From positions 18,910,356 through 18,974,355 of the forward strand of contig NC_060884.1 of the NCBI RefSeq assembly GCF_014805685.1: a stretch of DNA of 64,000 bases. Direction: 5' to 3'. This document shows, one piece after another, positions 1 to 15,072 of the stretch (its first letter is position 1; every line of letters starts with the position of its first letter). The notes below the pieces were generated by a model. That model had not been told where the DNA came from, did no database searches, and worked only from the letters and a program-made list of their open reading frames with translations. The position numbers were made by a program, and so were the translations under genes. Origin of the DNA: Silurus meridionalis. Its lineage: Eukaryota; Chordata; Actinopteri; Siluriformes; Siluridae.

Positions 1-172
1 AACAGAGGAACAACTTAACACAGTGAGACAACAACACTGTAGAGCTAATTTATAATTATTTTGCAGATGATATAGTCTGTGTTTGTTTTTGAGCATGAAA
101 ATGATTTAGCACCTACATAATGTGGACAAAAGAAAAATATATTTTCAATTCTAGAATTAATATAATTCACAG

Positions 173-3100
173 ACCAGAGAGTGGTGTGAAGAGGAGGCTA
201 GGAAATGGCAGAGGGACCTTGACCCAGCAGAAGAACCAAGGGAGATACTGGAGCAAAGACTTGCAGATGTTAATGATGTCCTTACTCAGGCAAAGGTAGC
301 ATAAATGTATTTAAATAGTTCTTTATACATGAATACAAACATAAACACTGAATGTAAAATTCACCATGTAGTGGCTTGTCATATACTGGATTATCAATTT
401 GTATTATGAATTAGCGCTCTAGATCAGGGTGTCCAATCTTTTCCACAAAGAGCCAGTGGGGGTGCAGGTTTTCATTCAAATCAAGTAAATCTACACCAAC
501 TTCTACCTATTTAATTCAAATGATTTTTATTTCAATAACTATCAGGTGTGGCCCTTGGTTGTTTGGAATAAAAACCTGCACACACACCGGCCCTTTGTGG
601 AAACAATTGGACACACATGCTCTAGATGAAAAATAGTCTGTCTCTAGTGGTGGGCTGTACATTTGGTACCTGGGCCTTCAGTGAGGACTTACCCAACTTA
701 ATCCACCTCTTAATACCACCACTATCACGTCGCGATTATAGAAACCATCAATACTGTACAAAAACACAATATAACAATGCGTGGCATTACAGATGCCACG
801 CATTGTATTTCACATATGCAGGGGAAATACCATTTTACTAAAAAGAAAGAAACCCAGTTTCCAACTCCAAACCTCTACACTACCACCGCAACTGTGCACC
901 TACATCATCTGGAGCAGTTCAGAATCAATATTTGTATGATAAAATCCAACCTACTCACCAGAGATGCATCCTCATAATTTGCACTGCTCCTCAGAGGCTG
1001 TAATCCAGTGGTACCGCTCGTATTCACTGGTCTGGAAGTGGTAAACAAACCCTTTTTCTGGGCTGAGACAAGCTAACTAGCTTCGGGATTAGCCGACCTC
1101 CTCTCGATGTTTAGCTTTTCTTTAAAATGAGACCAAATAAATTTCTTTTCCACCACAGGCATAAAAAAGTCTAACTCAAATGCATTCATGTGTGCAACAC
1201 GCTACACAGGTGTTTTGCCAGTCGAACTTGGCTGTAACAGTTTCTCTCTGACCAACCAATCAGAGGAGGGCAAAATGCTGAAGCTATTCTGGGCCAGCTA
1301 GCGAGGCGAATTTAAAAATCTGATTGGTTAAAGGAACAGACCCATTCATAATATTCTCTATGGTAAAAGAGCCAGCAGTACAGACTTTGCAGGCCCTGGG
1401 CAGATTAGATTGACATGGCAGCACATAAAGATAAAAAATCTAACTACATACAAGTACTGGAAGCAGTGCAGGCAAGAGAAACGCTAAATAAATTAATACA
1501 ATTTCATGGAACAAATATTAGAATTTAGGTTGTAAATGTATGTCAGTGCTTCTGATAGTGTTTAGGCCAGCAGAGAAGGCCTTGCTGGCCCTGATCCCCT
1601 GCCACTGTCTGTCTCAAATAGTAAAATATGACTTTAGATTAGATTATGTGGAATTTTTTGTTTAATTTGACTTTACCCCTTTCTAATGGAAAATGTTTTG
1701 CTTTTTTCTCTTTAAAGGATAGCAAAAACAAAGCAATTGCATTGATGAACGATGTGGAGAGAAAAATCCAGGGAACATGTTATCCTGAGACTAACATTTT
1801 CCATATTCACATGACAAAGTTCAAATCCGACTTGGCAGCTTTCATGGTGCAAGCTGAGCAGCGTAAATTTAACCTGGAGGCATTCATTCGTCTGCTTCAC
1901 TTCTGTGAACAGGTTAGCACAACCCAATTAAGCTGTAATTGCTTAATGCTCTAAAATAGGAGACATTCTCTGATATAGTTAGTTACTTTATGTTGAATTT
2001 TATGCCAAGCAGAAAGTCAGATTAATCAAATTAATTCAATTTGTCTTTTTTTATCAGGCTTTCGCTCTTACTAAAGAATGCAGTCATTTCTTGGAACACA
2101 TGGAGATGGGCTGCTACACAGAGACTTCCAACATCAGCAAGCTGAAATCTTTTCAGGAGAGATTTAAAGCCTTTTTGCCTGAGCACTTTGAGGAGGAGAA
2201 GAGTAACGCCATGACCGAGAAGCATCATGGAGTGGTTCGTGTGTGGAGTGAAGCTTGTTCAGTGTGCCAAGAGGTTAGGCAGATACTGGATGAGAAGCTG
2301 CTAGAGTTGGATAGAAAGCTAAAGCTTCAAAGTTTTCCACAGAGGGATGAAACCATGGTGAAGAATGATAAAGCCTCTCCGCACACTCCTACTTCCCGCA
2401 AAACAAGTTACTCCCTGGCTCATGTTGAGGTCCAATCTCAGCAGTGTGAAGCTTATAGACAGATTCAGAATGCTCAGTGTGAATCTGTACATATACACAA
2501 ACAATCAACATTGGAAAACACCTTAACGGATAAATTAGTAAAGTTTCCTCGTGAGCACTATAGTGAGGCTGATCTCAGAAATGATGACTTTGTTGGTAGG
2601 AGTGAGAGAAATCGAGCATTAGGCAGATCCCATAGCGAGGGCTCTTGTGTAAGAAGCTTTAGTCCTATGTTAACTGGGTCTTCATTGTCTGTGCACCAGA
2701 AAACATCTATGAGCAAACCCAGTATATTTCTACCTGACCGAGAATGTGTTGCAAATCATAAAGACAGCTTCTGCTCAGACTTTTCTGATATGAAACTAGA
2801 ATGGATCCAAAAGGATAGCAGAGGTAAACCCAGCGTCACTGTGGATGACCAAGATTCTCAAATATCTCGGCAAGAGAGCTTTTGCTCTAGTGTTTCCAGC
2901 CCGGGATTATGCTGGATGAAAAAGGAGAACTGCAGCAGGGTCTACCTGCATGATAAAAATGCAGGCTACCCCTCTAGAGACTCTATAACAGCAGACAGGC
3001 TAGAGGATACCTCAGACTGCAACTCCACCATAGAAATGGAGAACAGCAATAATTTACTGTGAGTAAACAAGAGAAGAAATTCTGCACAAGTTACAAGAGC

Positions 3101-6100
3101 AACATCTGCACACACTTGAAGCAAGCTCCCATTTGTTTTCAATATGTGATCGGTGACTGTGCTCTGTTCTCATTTATTTTAAGTATGACGTCAAGTACCG
3201 GTATGCATCTTTATGTTGTTTATTATCAAACATATGCTGGTGATTAAATGTGGAGCATAATTAATAAGAATAGGAGCTTGTTTTTTGTTATACTGCTATA
3301 TTGTACTATTCATTTGGGAATCAGTTTTTTTTTTTTGAATAACTGTTACCCCAAAAAAGATTATGCAGTGAATAATGCAAACGAATCTTTTGAAAGTCTG
3401 AATGTCTTGACTCTTCATGTCACTGTGTTGTCTGGGCAGTAAACTGCAGCATATCATGGAAGAGTTGTTGCAGACAGAAAAGGAATATGTGAAAGCACTG
3501 GGATATGTTATGGAACACTACTTCCCAGAACTTGAGCGACAAGATGTGCCACAAGATCTGAGAGGACAAAGAGGAAGCATCTTTGGAAACCTGGAAAAAC
3601 TTAGAGAGTTCCATCAACATAATTTCCTGAACGAGCTAGAACTTTGCCTAAGACACCCTTTCCGTGTAGGACGATGTTTTCTACGACATGTAAGTACGTT
3701 TTTAGGATATGATCTGCTTTAGACACAGAGTCCTAAGAATTGCTTTACAGTAAACATTCATTCCAAGCCACCATTATACTGTATTAATGTCTATCTCTGC
3801 ACTTTGAGACTAACCCACATCTTTCCCAAATCCAGAAAGAGAGTTTTGGTCTCTATGCTCTCTATAGCAAAAATAAACCACGCTCAGACCACCTGCTAAT
3901 CAATCATGGAAAAGAGTTCTTTAAGGTAAGAGGTAAAAACTATGTTCTAACAAGGTAATGATACAATACACGTGAATGACACAAAGGAACAAATTAGATA
4001 GAAGTGGTTTGATCCAGAACTATAATACTGAATCCATGTGATACATTGAGGCAATTAAAGGTTTAAAGAATATAAAAACAAAGAATTTTATGGCCATTTT
4101 TATCAGTAGATCTCAACTCAATCAAACATTTATGGTATTTGGCAGATGTCCCTATCCAGAGCTACATTAGATTTATCGCATTCATACAGCTGAGCAGCTG
4201 TGGAGTTAAGGGCCTTGTTAAGGTGCCTAGGAGTGGCAGCTTGGTATGACCGCGGTTTGAACTCATGACCTTTGGAGCCAAAGTCCAATGCCTTAACCGC
4301 AATGCTATCACCTGCCCCAAACAATTTGGAAAATATTTGTGGGACGTCTTTCCCCCAACTTCATGAACATTCCATGTGGGAGACATGTCTTTTGTAAGAA
4401 TGGTGTTCATTCCTTCAGTACACTTCAAAACAAATCAAACCTGCCAAATCCAACTTACTACAGTCTCATAACTTAATAAATCATATTCTTTTTCTTTTGT
4501 TGTCATCTGGTTTCAAATAAAAGTCCTTGCTAAACTTGAAATTGCATAAAACTTAACCTTCTTTGCATGATAACTTATTTCTAAGTAGAAGGAAAGCCTT
4601 AATTTGTTGCTTTCCCTAACTAATCATTAGTAAAGCCACACAAATTTTTTCTTCTGCAGCAAAAACAGCAGCTGCTGGGAGACAAAATGGACCTGTCATC
4701 ATACCTGCTGAAGCCAGTGCAGCGCATAAGTAAATATGGTCTGCTTCTGCAGGACATGCTACAGGAGTGTGATGCAACGTCACACAAAGCTCCTGAGCGA
4801 GCAGAGTTACAGGCTGCATTAGAGGTCATCCAGTTCCAGCTTCGTCATGGCAACAACCTCCTTGCTATGGATGACATCCAGGAATGCGATGTAAGTGGGG
4901 TGGAGGGGAACGAATAGTGTGTTGAGTGTTAAACAATATCATTATTACTACAAAAAACAGGTGAAAGGTTACTACCCTGAATATTTTTGGACTTGTGCAG
5001 GTCAATTTGAAGGAACAAGGACAACTGATTCGCCAAGATGAGTTCCTGATGACCTTTAGGAAAAAGAAGTATTACAGGCACATTTTTCTTTTCCAGGAAC
5101 TTATACTTTTTAGCAAGACCAAGAAAACAGAGGTTGGGAATGACATATATATCTACAAACAGTCATTTAAGGTAACCACCCAGTACATTCATATATAAAT
5201 ATTTCTTATATTGGAACAAAATACAAAACTCTGTCCAAATTTAAATAATTTATTTTCTTTATTAATTTCCTTTTCCTGTATCTACAGACCTCTGACATTG
5301 GGATGACACATAACTGTGGTGATAGTGGACTGTGCTTTGAAATCTGGTTTCGGAGGAGGAAGTCACAGGACACATACACACTACAGGCACGCAGTTATGA
5401 AGTGAAGAAAGACTGGACCAAAGACCTGGAGAGGATTTTGTGGGAGCAGGCTATACACAACAGGGGTCAGCAGACATGCCTTATTTAATGTGTCTCATTA
5501 ATTACATAGTGCATTAGCATAGAGTAGCATTTTGTTTCCATGATGACATTCCCAGTTGAAGCCATGTATAAATATGTTGTTATTTTAAATTAAAATGGGC
5601 ACAGCGGGTGGCATTGCCACTTCACAGCTTAAGGGTCCCTGGGTTTTCTTCTGGAGCTCTGCTCTCTTTACTGCATGTGTGGGGTTTCTCATAACTTCCC
5701 TGTGTCCAAATGGGTATCCTCTGGAGTTTCTGGTTTCTTCCAATCTCCTAAAAACATGTCAGTAGGTGAATTGGGTACTCAAATATCATATTAGGTTTAG
5801 ATGAGTGTGTGAATGTGTGTGATCATTCTTTCCTGCAAAGGACTGGTGTCCCATTAAATGTATTTTCACACCTTCACACAGAGATTCGTATGCAAGAGAG
5901 AGTCTTCATGGGAATTGGATGCAAGCCTTTTATGGACATTAAGCCTAGTGAAGCTGCCATTTGCGACCGTGCCATTAAGTGTGCTCTAACAGGACGAGGT
6001 GAAGAGCTGCATATGCCTTATGTATTAACAATAATAATGGATGATAAATTGGAGGATTATTTACAGTACGGTAAAACATCTAAATAAATAATATGGTGTA

Positions 6101-6790
6101 ATTATTGATATAATTATTTTTTCTCAGACTGTAAGGCACCTGTTTTTTCTGGGCTGTCTGATATCGAACAAGGGTATCCTGCCCAGAGGCCAAATTCTAC
6201 TGGTTCGGCCAGCTATGTGTCAACTTGCAGCCACTCATCCTCCTCCTCGTCCTCAGGGAGAGGATCTGTCTCACCTGTCGGTTACCACATTGACCTTAGT
6301 AGAAGAGCTGTTTCTGTGTCTGACCCTGGAGGTTTCTCTAATCTTGGAGAGCATGACTTAGACCAGGAAAACATCAGGCAAAATCAGCTTGGTGAGATAT
6401 AACAGAGCATGGTCTTTGACTGCATTCTGTCATATACATTTTACACTTTTGTCAGAATATCTGTACACTGGATAATTTTAGGATATTGGTTCAGTGCCTT
6501 ATTTATTGATCTTATTTCAGCAGACAGTTCTGTATCTTCAGGTGAGAGTGTCAGTGGCTTTAGCGGTTCTGGCTACAGTTTGCAGTCAGTGATTGGTGGA
6601 GAACATGAGGTACCTCAGGTGTCTGACATTGGTCTAGGAAAACCATTCCCCCACAAAATTGATGACCAAAAGCAACACAAAGACAAACCATCTAAACTAC
6701 AAAACCAAAAGCAAGACAAACCGCTTAAGGTGGGTTTTTTTCAATGCATACAGAATAAATATTTATTGTATGTGGAAATTATTTATTCAT

Positions 6791-6837
<47 letters not shown>

Positions 6838-6894
6838 TTTTTTACAATGCAGGTTCAAGGTAATAATCAAATGGGAAAATCAACTGAAGTTTGA
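173..6894 (+). CDS. kiaa1755: KIAA1755-like DH-PH Rho GEF family protein (3' part, 12 exons)
   Basis: Predicted Rho-family guanine-nucleotide exchange protein of the PLEKHG4/ARHGEF40/KIAA1755 group; 5' exons lie outside the window. Coding exons: 173-295, 1718-1912, 2058-3058, 3440-3689, 3836-3925, 4660-4890, 5001-5171, 5288-5465, 5882-5998, 6128-6391, 6521-6729, 6853-6894 (TGA). All junctions are GT-AG and keep one frame (956 codons plus stop). Order of parts: spectrin-like helices (exons 1 to early 3), a long Ser-rich probably disordered linker (rest of the 1,001-nt exon), DH domain (MEELLQTEKEYVKALGYV; later MDLSSYLLKPVQRISKYGLL), PH domain (exons 7-8, ending near RILWEQAIHNR), then a conserved stretch (RVFMGIGCKPFMDIKPSEA) and a Ser-rich tail. 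PLEKHG4 is the main alternative on sequence alone; adjacency to tgm2 and vstm2l favours KIAA1755. GEF activity is inferred. Confidence 0.78.
425..619. mobile_element. hAT-type MITE (195 bp) with 8-bp target duplication
   Basis: The ends are inverted copies of each other: CAGGGTGTCCAATCTTTTCC at the left, and a right end that reads CATGTGTGTCCAATTGTTTC on the other strand. Both continue into CACAAAG. It is flanked by CTCTAGAT at 417-424 and 620-627, an 8-bp target duplication typical of hAT elements. No coding capacity. It sits in an intron of the kiaa1755-like gene. Confidence 0.75.
645..1607. mobile_element. hAT-like non-autonomous element (about 963 bp)
   Basis: The termini are related inverted repeats: left TAGTGGTGGG, and right CAGTGGCAGGGG on the other strand, with GGGCC blocks just inside. 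The flanking 8-mer TCTGTCTC occurs at 637-644 and 1608-1615, a hAT-sized target duplication. No transposase ORF is visible. A perfect 14-bp inverted repeat with a 5-nt spacer lies inside at 774-806. It is in the same intron as the MITE at 425-619, about 25 bp away. Confidence 0.6.
4135..4322. repeat. Degenerate tRNA-like fish interspersed repeat
   Basis: Begins with the block around TTTGGCAGATGTCCCTATCC, seen widely in fish genomes as 'GGCAGACGCCCTTATCCAGAGCGAC'. It ends in a tRNA-like part (CGGTTTGAACTCATGACC ... CCTTAACCGC). It lies in the intron between exons 3836-3925 and 4660-4890. Related degenerate copies are at 27290-27425 and 31330-31460. Confidence 0.5.
5590..5870. repeat. Degenerate fish SINE-like interspersed repeat
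   Basis: Resembles a common fish repeat of the form 'cacggtggtgcagtgg...cctgggttcgatccc...tttcctcc...ccaaaaacatgc...gtgaattgg'. Visible pieces are GGCATTGCCACTTCACAGC, GGTCCCTGGGTTTTC, CCTAAAAACATGTCAG and GGTGAATTGGGTACTC. It ends just before the acceptor of the exon at 5882. Family assignment is from memory. Confidence 0.45.
6781..6841. repeat. (ATTT)n microsatellite
   Basis: About 15 copies of a 4-bp ATTT unit close to the acceptor of the last kiaa1755-like coding exon. Confidence 0.95.
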
Positions 6895-7530
6895 AGATAT
6901 TGAACCATAGATTTTAACCATGGAGAATTTGCAACTCTTGGATCAACTTGTAAACTTTGTAAAATGCATGCTGGTCCTCTTAATATGACCAGAGGAAGCT
7001 CTCCTTCACCAGGATAGTCATATCCTGTGAAGAAGAGTGAGAGTATACAACATACTATTTATTATTGTTTTTTAGAATCTGCTTACTTATTAGCAATACA
7101 TAATTTTTTTTACTCTGTTTGATATCCAAAATGTTTATTATCCAAAGTTATAGTTGCTTTTGGTTTGTTTATGCATTTTGTCTTTCCTTTTCTGTATGAA
7201 CTGATTGGTTATTTTCTTATAAATATGTATATGCAGTATTGCATAAAAGAGTGAAAAATACTGATTTTCTGCATATTCGCACCGGTATATGTCTGACCAC
7301 AAACCAAAATTTGAAATCTCTTTCTACCTGCCTAAAAAATTGGTAAGTGCAATAAACAAAGGGACACTAAAGCTAAAATGTAGGAAAGACTGTAAGAAAG
7401 GGAGACTTGGACTAGATTTTTTTTGCAGATAAGATCAGTCATCCTTGTCTCAGACATTCAGAATATGGTACTATCACATTGGGTTTTTATATACATTTTT
7501 ATTTAATTATTTTAATAAAAACTTCTGCAC
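6895..7530 (+). other. Probable 3' UTR of the kiaa1755-like gene
   Basis: AT-rich non-coding sequence follows the TGA at 6892-6894. Two AATAAA hexamers occur, at 7351-7356 and 7514-7519. Either could be the polyadenylation signal; sequence alone does not choose between them. Confidence 0.5.
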
Positions 7531-8393
7531 TTTTGTATATGGACAGTTTCAGTAATTATCATAAGACAATATTAAACAGTGTAAGATTAGCATTGGGTCT
7601 CATTTATTAATGATGCATTGTTTTGTTCCTAAACATTTTTTGTGCATAGAATGGGATTTATCTTATTGTTCTACTGTATGAGTATTTTTTACACATACTC
7701 CTGGTTTGTCAATAATATCAGCAAAAGTGTCTTTGAAGTGAAAAGTGACTGAAAGCATAATTGGCATGTTTGTGGTGGTATTAAAATGATGCAGACAAGT
7801 TAAATACTGTATGAAACATAAAGTAAACCTGAATAATAATGTCACATACAAACAGGGATAATGTCTTCCTTGAAGATTTGGCAATTGCATCCTTGCACTG
7901 TGGAGAAATTTCTAGAAATTTATGGACAGAAATTAAAGTCTGTTAAAGCAGTCTGATTCAACAATACATAAAAACAAAGTGTCTTAGAATGCATTGTGAT
8001 TCTGAGACCCTACAGCACAATGCAACATCACAAAAAAATAAATTCTACTTCTGAACTTAAGCATCAGTATAGACTCCCATTTTCTTTCTGCAAGACATGC
8101 TGTGGTAGGTGATGTGTTTTATTCCTGTATTGAGTTAAAGTACATTAACCTGCTTTAATAATCCTCCCATTGAACACTTTTTTTATATTTCATTTATAAG
8201 AGTAAAAATACAGATCTATAAATTGTTATTATATGTTATTATAATTGATGCAAATCACTGTTATATTCTTTGGCACATCATTCCTTTTTAAGGAGAGTTT
8301 TCAATTGCTACCAACACACTCTGAGGATCGTAATGCCACAAATACTCCTGCGAGAAGCAAAGGTTCACAACAGGTTCTCATTTAACAATAAAC
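7531..8393. other. Intergenic, nothing recognised
   Basis: AT-rich sequence with no split-gene signals, no conserved protein in any frame and no clear repeat family. Confidence 0.5.
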
Positions 8394-11000
<2,607 letters not shown>

Positions 11001-11039
11001 CTACATCAGCCAAATGGCATTTAGCTGCAGACTCCTGCA

Positions 11040-11560
11040 TGGTCCTTTTGTTTATATGCAACAAACTAGGTAAAAGGCAAAAGCACACAAGCACTGGACA
11101 GTGAATAGCTGGAAAAAGGCCTGTGGACAGATGAGTCCAAATTTGACATTATCAAACATAACTTGTACAAGATAAATTATGGGAGAGAAGATTTTACCAG
11201 ACCACTTTACAGTCACTGTTAAACTGTTAAAGCTTAATGTTTGGGGTTGTTTTGGAGGTTAAAGGTTTATTCTGGGTGAAAGTAATACTGAACCAACGTG
11301 GCTACCATTCCATACTTCAACAGCATGACTTGAAGTAATTGTTACTTAGAGAGCAAACAGGCGGATTGCGTGTTATATATGATGAAATTACCAGCTTATT
11401 CACCACACCTAAATCATACTGAACTGCAGTGCAAACTGCAAGTGTTTGTCATACATATATTGTAAATACATCATACACACCTTAAACCTACACTACCAGA
11501 CAAAAGTTTGGTGATTCTGGAGGCCAGGTCATCTGATGCATAATTTAATTTATTCTTCAT
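11040..11560 (+). mobile_element. Tc1-like transposon relict, plus-strand transposase remains
   Basis: Broken translation recalls the second half of a Tc1-type transposase: a 'WSDES'-like stretch, then NVWGCFGG, then a degraded 'Y..ILQ' region. It is followed by a terminal-type motif CTACACTACCAGACAAAAGT at 11489-11508, which resembles fish Tc1 ends. Multiple stops and shifts, so not functional. Confidence 0.55.
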
Positions 11561-11579
11561 TTTAGATTAGATGCAACTT

Positions 11580-11980
11580 TATTGCCATTGTGCAGAGTAC
11601 TAGTACAGGGCCAATGAAATGCAGTTAACATCCAACCATAAATGCAAATAGCAATGTATATAAATAAATAATTCTAAGGCCACCATGGTGTTGCCTGCAA
11701 ACCTGATTTGAGCCAAACTCAGGTGTAAAGTCATTGGTGAAGAGAGAGTAGAGGATTTGGCTCAGAACACAGGCCTGTGGTACATTAGTGTTCAAAGTGA
11801 GGATGGAGGAGCTGTGGTTGTTGATACTAACTATGGTCTGTTAGTAAGAAAGTCCAAGGCAAGTACAGTTGCAGAGCGAAGGGCTGATGCCAAGATCAGG
11901 ATCTTCTTGGATGAATAGTTCTTAAATAACCTTTTGGTCTGTTGGGAGCAAATCAGATTGGATGGCATGTCACTGCAAAA
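11580..11980 (-). mobile_element. Rex1/CR1-like LINE fragment
   Basis: Minus-strand translation gives PQACVLSQILYSLFTNDF, close to the conserved reverse-transcriptase stretch 'PQGCVLSPLLYSLFT' of fish Rex1-type elements. A short degraded fragment between the Tc1 relict and the L2 LINE. Confidence 0.5.
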
Positions 11981-12036
11981 TGTTTTGGTAGCCATGATGG
12001 TTTAGTGTGCCCTCAATTTTGACAAGTCACCAACAA

Positions 12037-13285
12037 TGTTTACATTTACATTTACATTTGCGGCATTTAACAGACGCCCTTGTCCAGAGCGACACACAAA
12101 AGTGCTTTGAGTCTCTAGCAATGAATAAATCTACACTGGTACACTAGATTACAAACGTAATAGAAATATAACTCTTGAATTCTACAAAGAAAACTTGGAA
12201 AGTGCTAATTTCAGTGTTTCAGGAAGAGGTAGGTCAACTGTCCCTTAAAGATAACCAGGGGATTTGCTCTACGAAAATCTAGGAGAAGTTCATTCCACCT
12301 TGGTGCGAGAACAGAGAAGAGCCTTGAAGTATACTTACCTCTCATTCTGAGAGAAGGTGGAACCAGTCAAGCAGTCTTGCAGGATCTCAGACAACGTGGT
12401 GCAGTGCGAGGTGTGATGAGGTCTCTGAGGTAAGATGGTGCTGGTCCATTTTTGGCCTTGTAGGCAAGCATCAGTGTTTTGAATCTTATACGTGCAGCTA
12501 CTGGAAGCCAGTGAAGGGAGCGCAGCAGTGGGGTGGTGTGAGAGAACTTGGGCAGATTGAACACAAGTCGTGCAGCTGCGTTTTGGATAATTTGCAGTGG
12601 ATGAATAGCGTTCAGAGAAAGACCTGACAGCAAAGAGTTGCAGTAGTCCAGTCTTGAAATGACAAGAGACTGAACAAGCATGTGTGGACAGAAATAATGT
12701 TGTAGAGAAGAAACCAACAGGAACGAGCCACAGTAGCGATATGTGAGAAGAAGGACAGTTGATTGTCCATAGTTACCCCAAGGTTACGAGCAGTAGCTGA
12801 AGGGGAGAGCAGAGAGTCATGAAGAGTTATTAGGAGATCTTGACCTGGAGATAAATCACCTGGGATGACCAGCAGTTCTGTTTTGCTTGGGTTGAGTTTA
12901 AGTTGATGAGCAATCATCCATGACAATATGTCTGTTAAGCTTCCCGAGATCCAAGCGGAAGCTGTGGTATCTGAAGGAGGGAAAGGAAAGATGAGTGTCA
13001 TCTGCATAGCAATGGTAAGAAAACCCATGTGAGGATATGACTTCACCAATGGAGTGGGTATAGAGGGAGAAAAGGAGGGGACCAAGTACCGAGCATTGTG
13101 TGACACCAGTGGTGAGTCTGCATGGGGCAGATGTGGATCCCCTCCATGTTACCTGGTATGAGCGACCTTCCAGGTAGGAAGCAAACCATTCCCATGCTGT
13201 TCCGCAAAAACCAAGGCTCTTGAAGGTAGACAAGAGAGTCTTGTGGTTGACTGTGTCAAATGTTGCTGAAAGATCCAGGAATATA
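12037..13285 (-). mobile_element. L2 (Maui-type) LINE, 5'-truncated, reverse transcriptase 3' part
   Basis: Minus-strand translation shows SVLGPLLFSLYTHSIGEVI, the polymerase motif YADD (SYHCYADDTHLSF), LTDILSWMIAHQLKLNPSKT and [20 protein letters not shown]. These are in the order expected for an L2-clade reverse transcriptase. It is split over three frames (13233-12898, 13106-12612, 12717-12367), so at least two frameshifts. The 3' end at 12037-12060 carries short tandem copies of a TTTACA-type unit, usual for L2 tails. The 5' part (endonuclease, early RT) is missing. Confidence 0.75.
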
Positions 13286-13496
13286 AGTACAGTACAATGT
13301 CACCACTAAAATGTCAAAGGCAAAGCACCCGACACTTTCACACCTCCTCCTCTATGCTTCACAGTGGGAAAAACAAAGGAAAGGAACCAGCTGTTCACCA
13401 TCACTAAGTCTAACAAAGACACAACAAATAGAACCAAACATTTTTTAATTGGAATCTTGTCAGACCAATGAACAGTTTTCCAGTGATCTAATGATC

Positions 13497-13527
13497 TAAC
13501 CCTAACCTTAACCCTAACCCTAACCCA
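13497..13527. repeat. Interstitial telomere-like (CCCTAA)n tract
   Basis: Four to five copies of CTAACC/CCCTAA with one degenerate unit, inside the Tc1-like relict. A shorter, poorer run is at 16382-16402. Confidence 0.8.
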
Positions 13528-14468
13528 TTCCTTGTTTTTCTTGGCCCAAGCAAGTCTCTTCTGCTTGTTATTCTTTCTAATTCATGGTTTCTTCAACCAC
13601 GAAGCCCTGTCTCCTCTGTGGATGTTGAAATATGTCTGAAACTTGATTTAAAGGCAAGAAATATCAGAAATTATCTCTTGATAAGGCACACATGTGAACT
13701 AAAAAAACCCATTGCCGTTGACTTTCTTGTATATTTGACGAGTTTTCCAAGCTCCATTTTTGACAGTGGAGATGGTGTTCTTAGGGTCATATTTAGCATT
13801 TTTCGACCTACAAACACTGTAAGTCGAGTTGATATAAAAGAGCTCAATGTTGTTCTCATATGACCACATCACATTCTCCCAAGCTTACTCTAAATCATTC
13901 AGGTGTTCACTGGCAAACTTCAAATGGGCCTGGTAATGTGCATTCTTGACCAAAGTGACCTTGGTGTGTTACCAATGGTTTTCTTGGTGACTGTGGTCCC
14001 AGCGCCATTGAGATCATTAACAAGATCCTCCTGTGTAATTCTAAGCTTATCCCTCACCTTTCTCAGAATCATTCTTACCCCATTAGGTGAGATTTTGCAT
14101 TGAGCTCAAGAACAAGGGCGATTGAATTATCTTGTATTTCTTCCATTCTTGAATTATCGCACAAACAGTAGTCTCTTTCTCACCAAGCTTCTTGCTGATT
14201 GTCTTTTAGCCAATTCCAGCCTTGTGCATGTCTTCTTTCTTGTCCCTGACATTCCTTCGACAGCTCTTTGGTCTTGCCCATGGTGGTGAAGAGGTTTGTA
14301 TTGAAGAGGTTGATTTTGTGATAACTGTCTTTTATACACGTCACAAGTTGATATTAGGAGTTCTTTCTGAAAGGCACAGGACTAATGTAAGTATGTGGGA
14401 ATCAGAATTCTTGCTGGTTGGTAGGGGACCAAATACTTATTTTACTCAATCAAATACAAATTAATGTA

Positions 14469-15072
14469 CAGTGGAACCCGGTTATGTCGCCGGCCTAGGG
14501 GACGCCAAAAACCGCCAAGATAACCGATGATCGAGACAAATGAAAACCAACATGGCGGAAATATATTAATGTGCTTAAAATTTCTTTAAGTACATTATGT
14601 GCGTTAATAAATGAGAATGTGCATGCATGCGTTTTTGGAGGGTTTTTTACACAACAGCGTTGCCACGATTTGTTTGATGAAGGCATGCTATAAAAATGTT
14701 CATACGTTTGTTAACAACAAAAGGCATATGTGCACCAACTAACAGCAGAGATTTACCAGTAAACAATACAAACCACCGTCGATTCTCGATACAAACCTTT
14801 ATTATATTCTCCAACATTGCAAACACAAAGATCGCTGGAGATGGTGACGTGGCAAAAGCCAGCGATTGGTCATGCGGCTCGAAATAACCGACGTTAAATG
14901 GCAAATTTGCCCCCCCTTGTGGTCGAGATATTAGGGTTCGATGACATATAAGAATCAACATAACTGATGAGAAAATGTTAAGACAAAGTGAGAATTTGGT
15001 GGTTCCACTTCAAAAACGTCGACCTAATAGGGTTGTCGAGTTAACCGAGGTTGAGATAAGTGGGTTCGACTG
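14469..15072. mobile_element. Tigger/pogo-like non-autonomous element, copy 1 (604 bp)
   Basis: Left end CAGTGGAACCCGGTTATGTC and right end, read on the other strand, CAGTCGAACCCACTTATCTC form imperfect terminal inverted repeats. They are flanked by TA at 14467-14468 and 15073-15074, the Tc1/mariner-superfamily target duplication. No transposase ORF. Nested inside the Tc1-like relict. A longer copy is at 31714-32572. Confidence 0.8.

Noticed and set aside
626..977. Small ORFs between the first two kiaa1755 exons
   Set aside because: They lie inside the hAT-like non-autonomous element and match no known protein text.
173..6894. PLEKHG4 as the first gene
   Set aside because: The DH and PH text fits the whole family. 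The neighbours tgm2 and vstm2l fit KIAA1755, so PLEKHG4 is kept only as the alternative.
14495..14961. ORFs in the Tigger-like element as a transposase
   Set aside because: No helix-turn-helix or DDE-type text; the element is non-coding and only about 600 bp.
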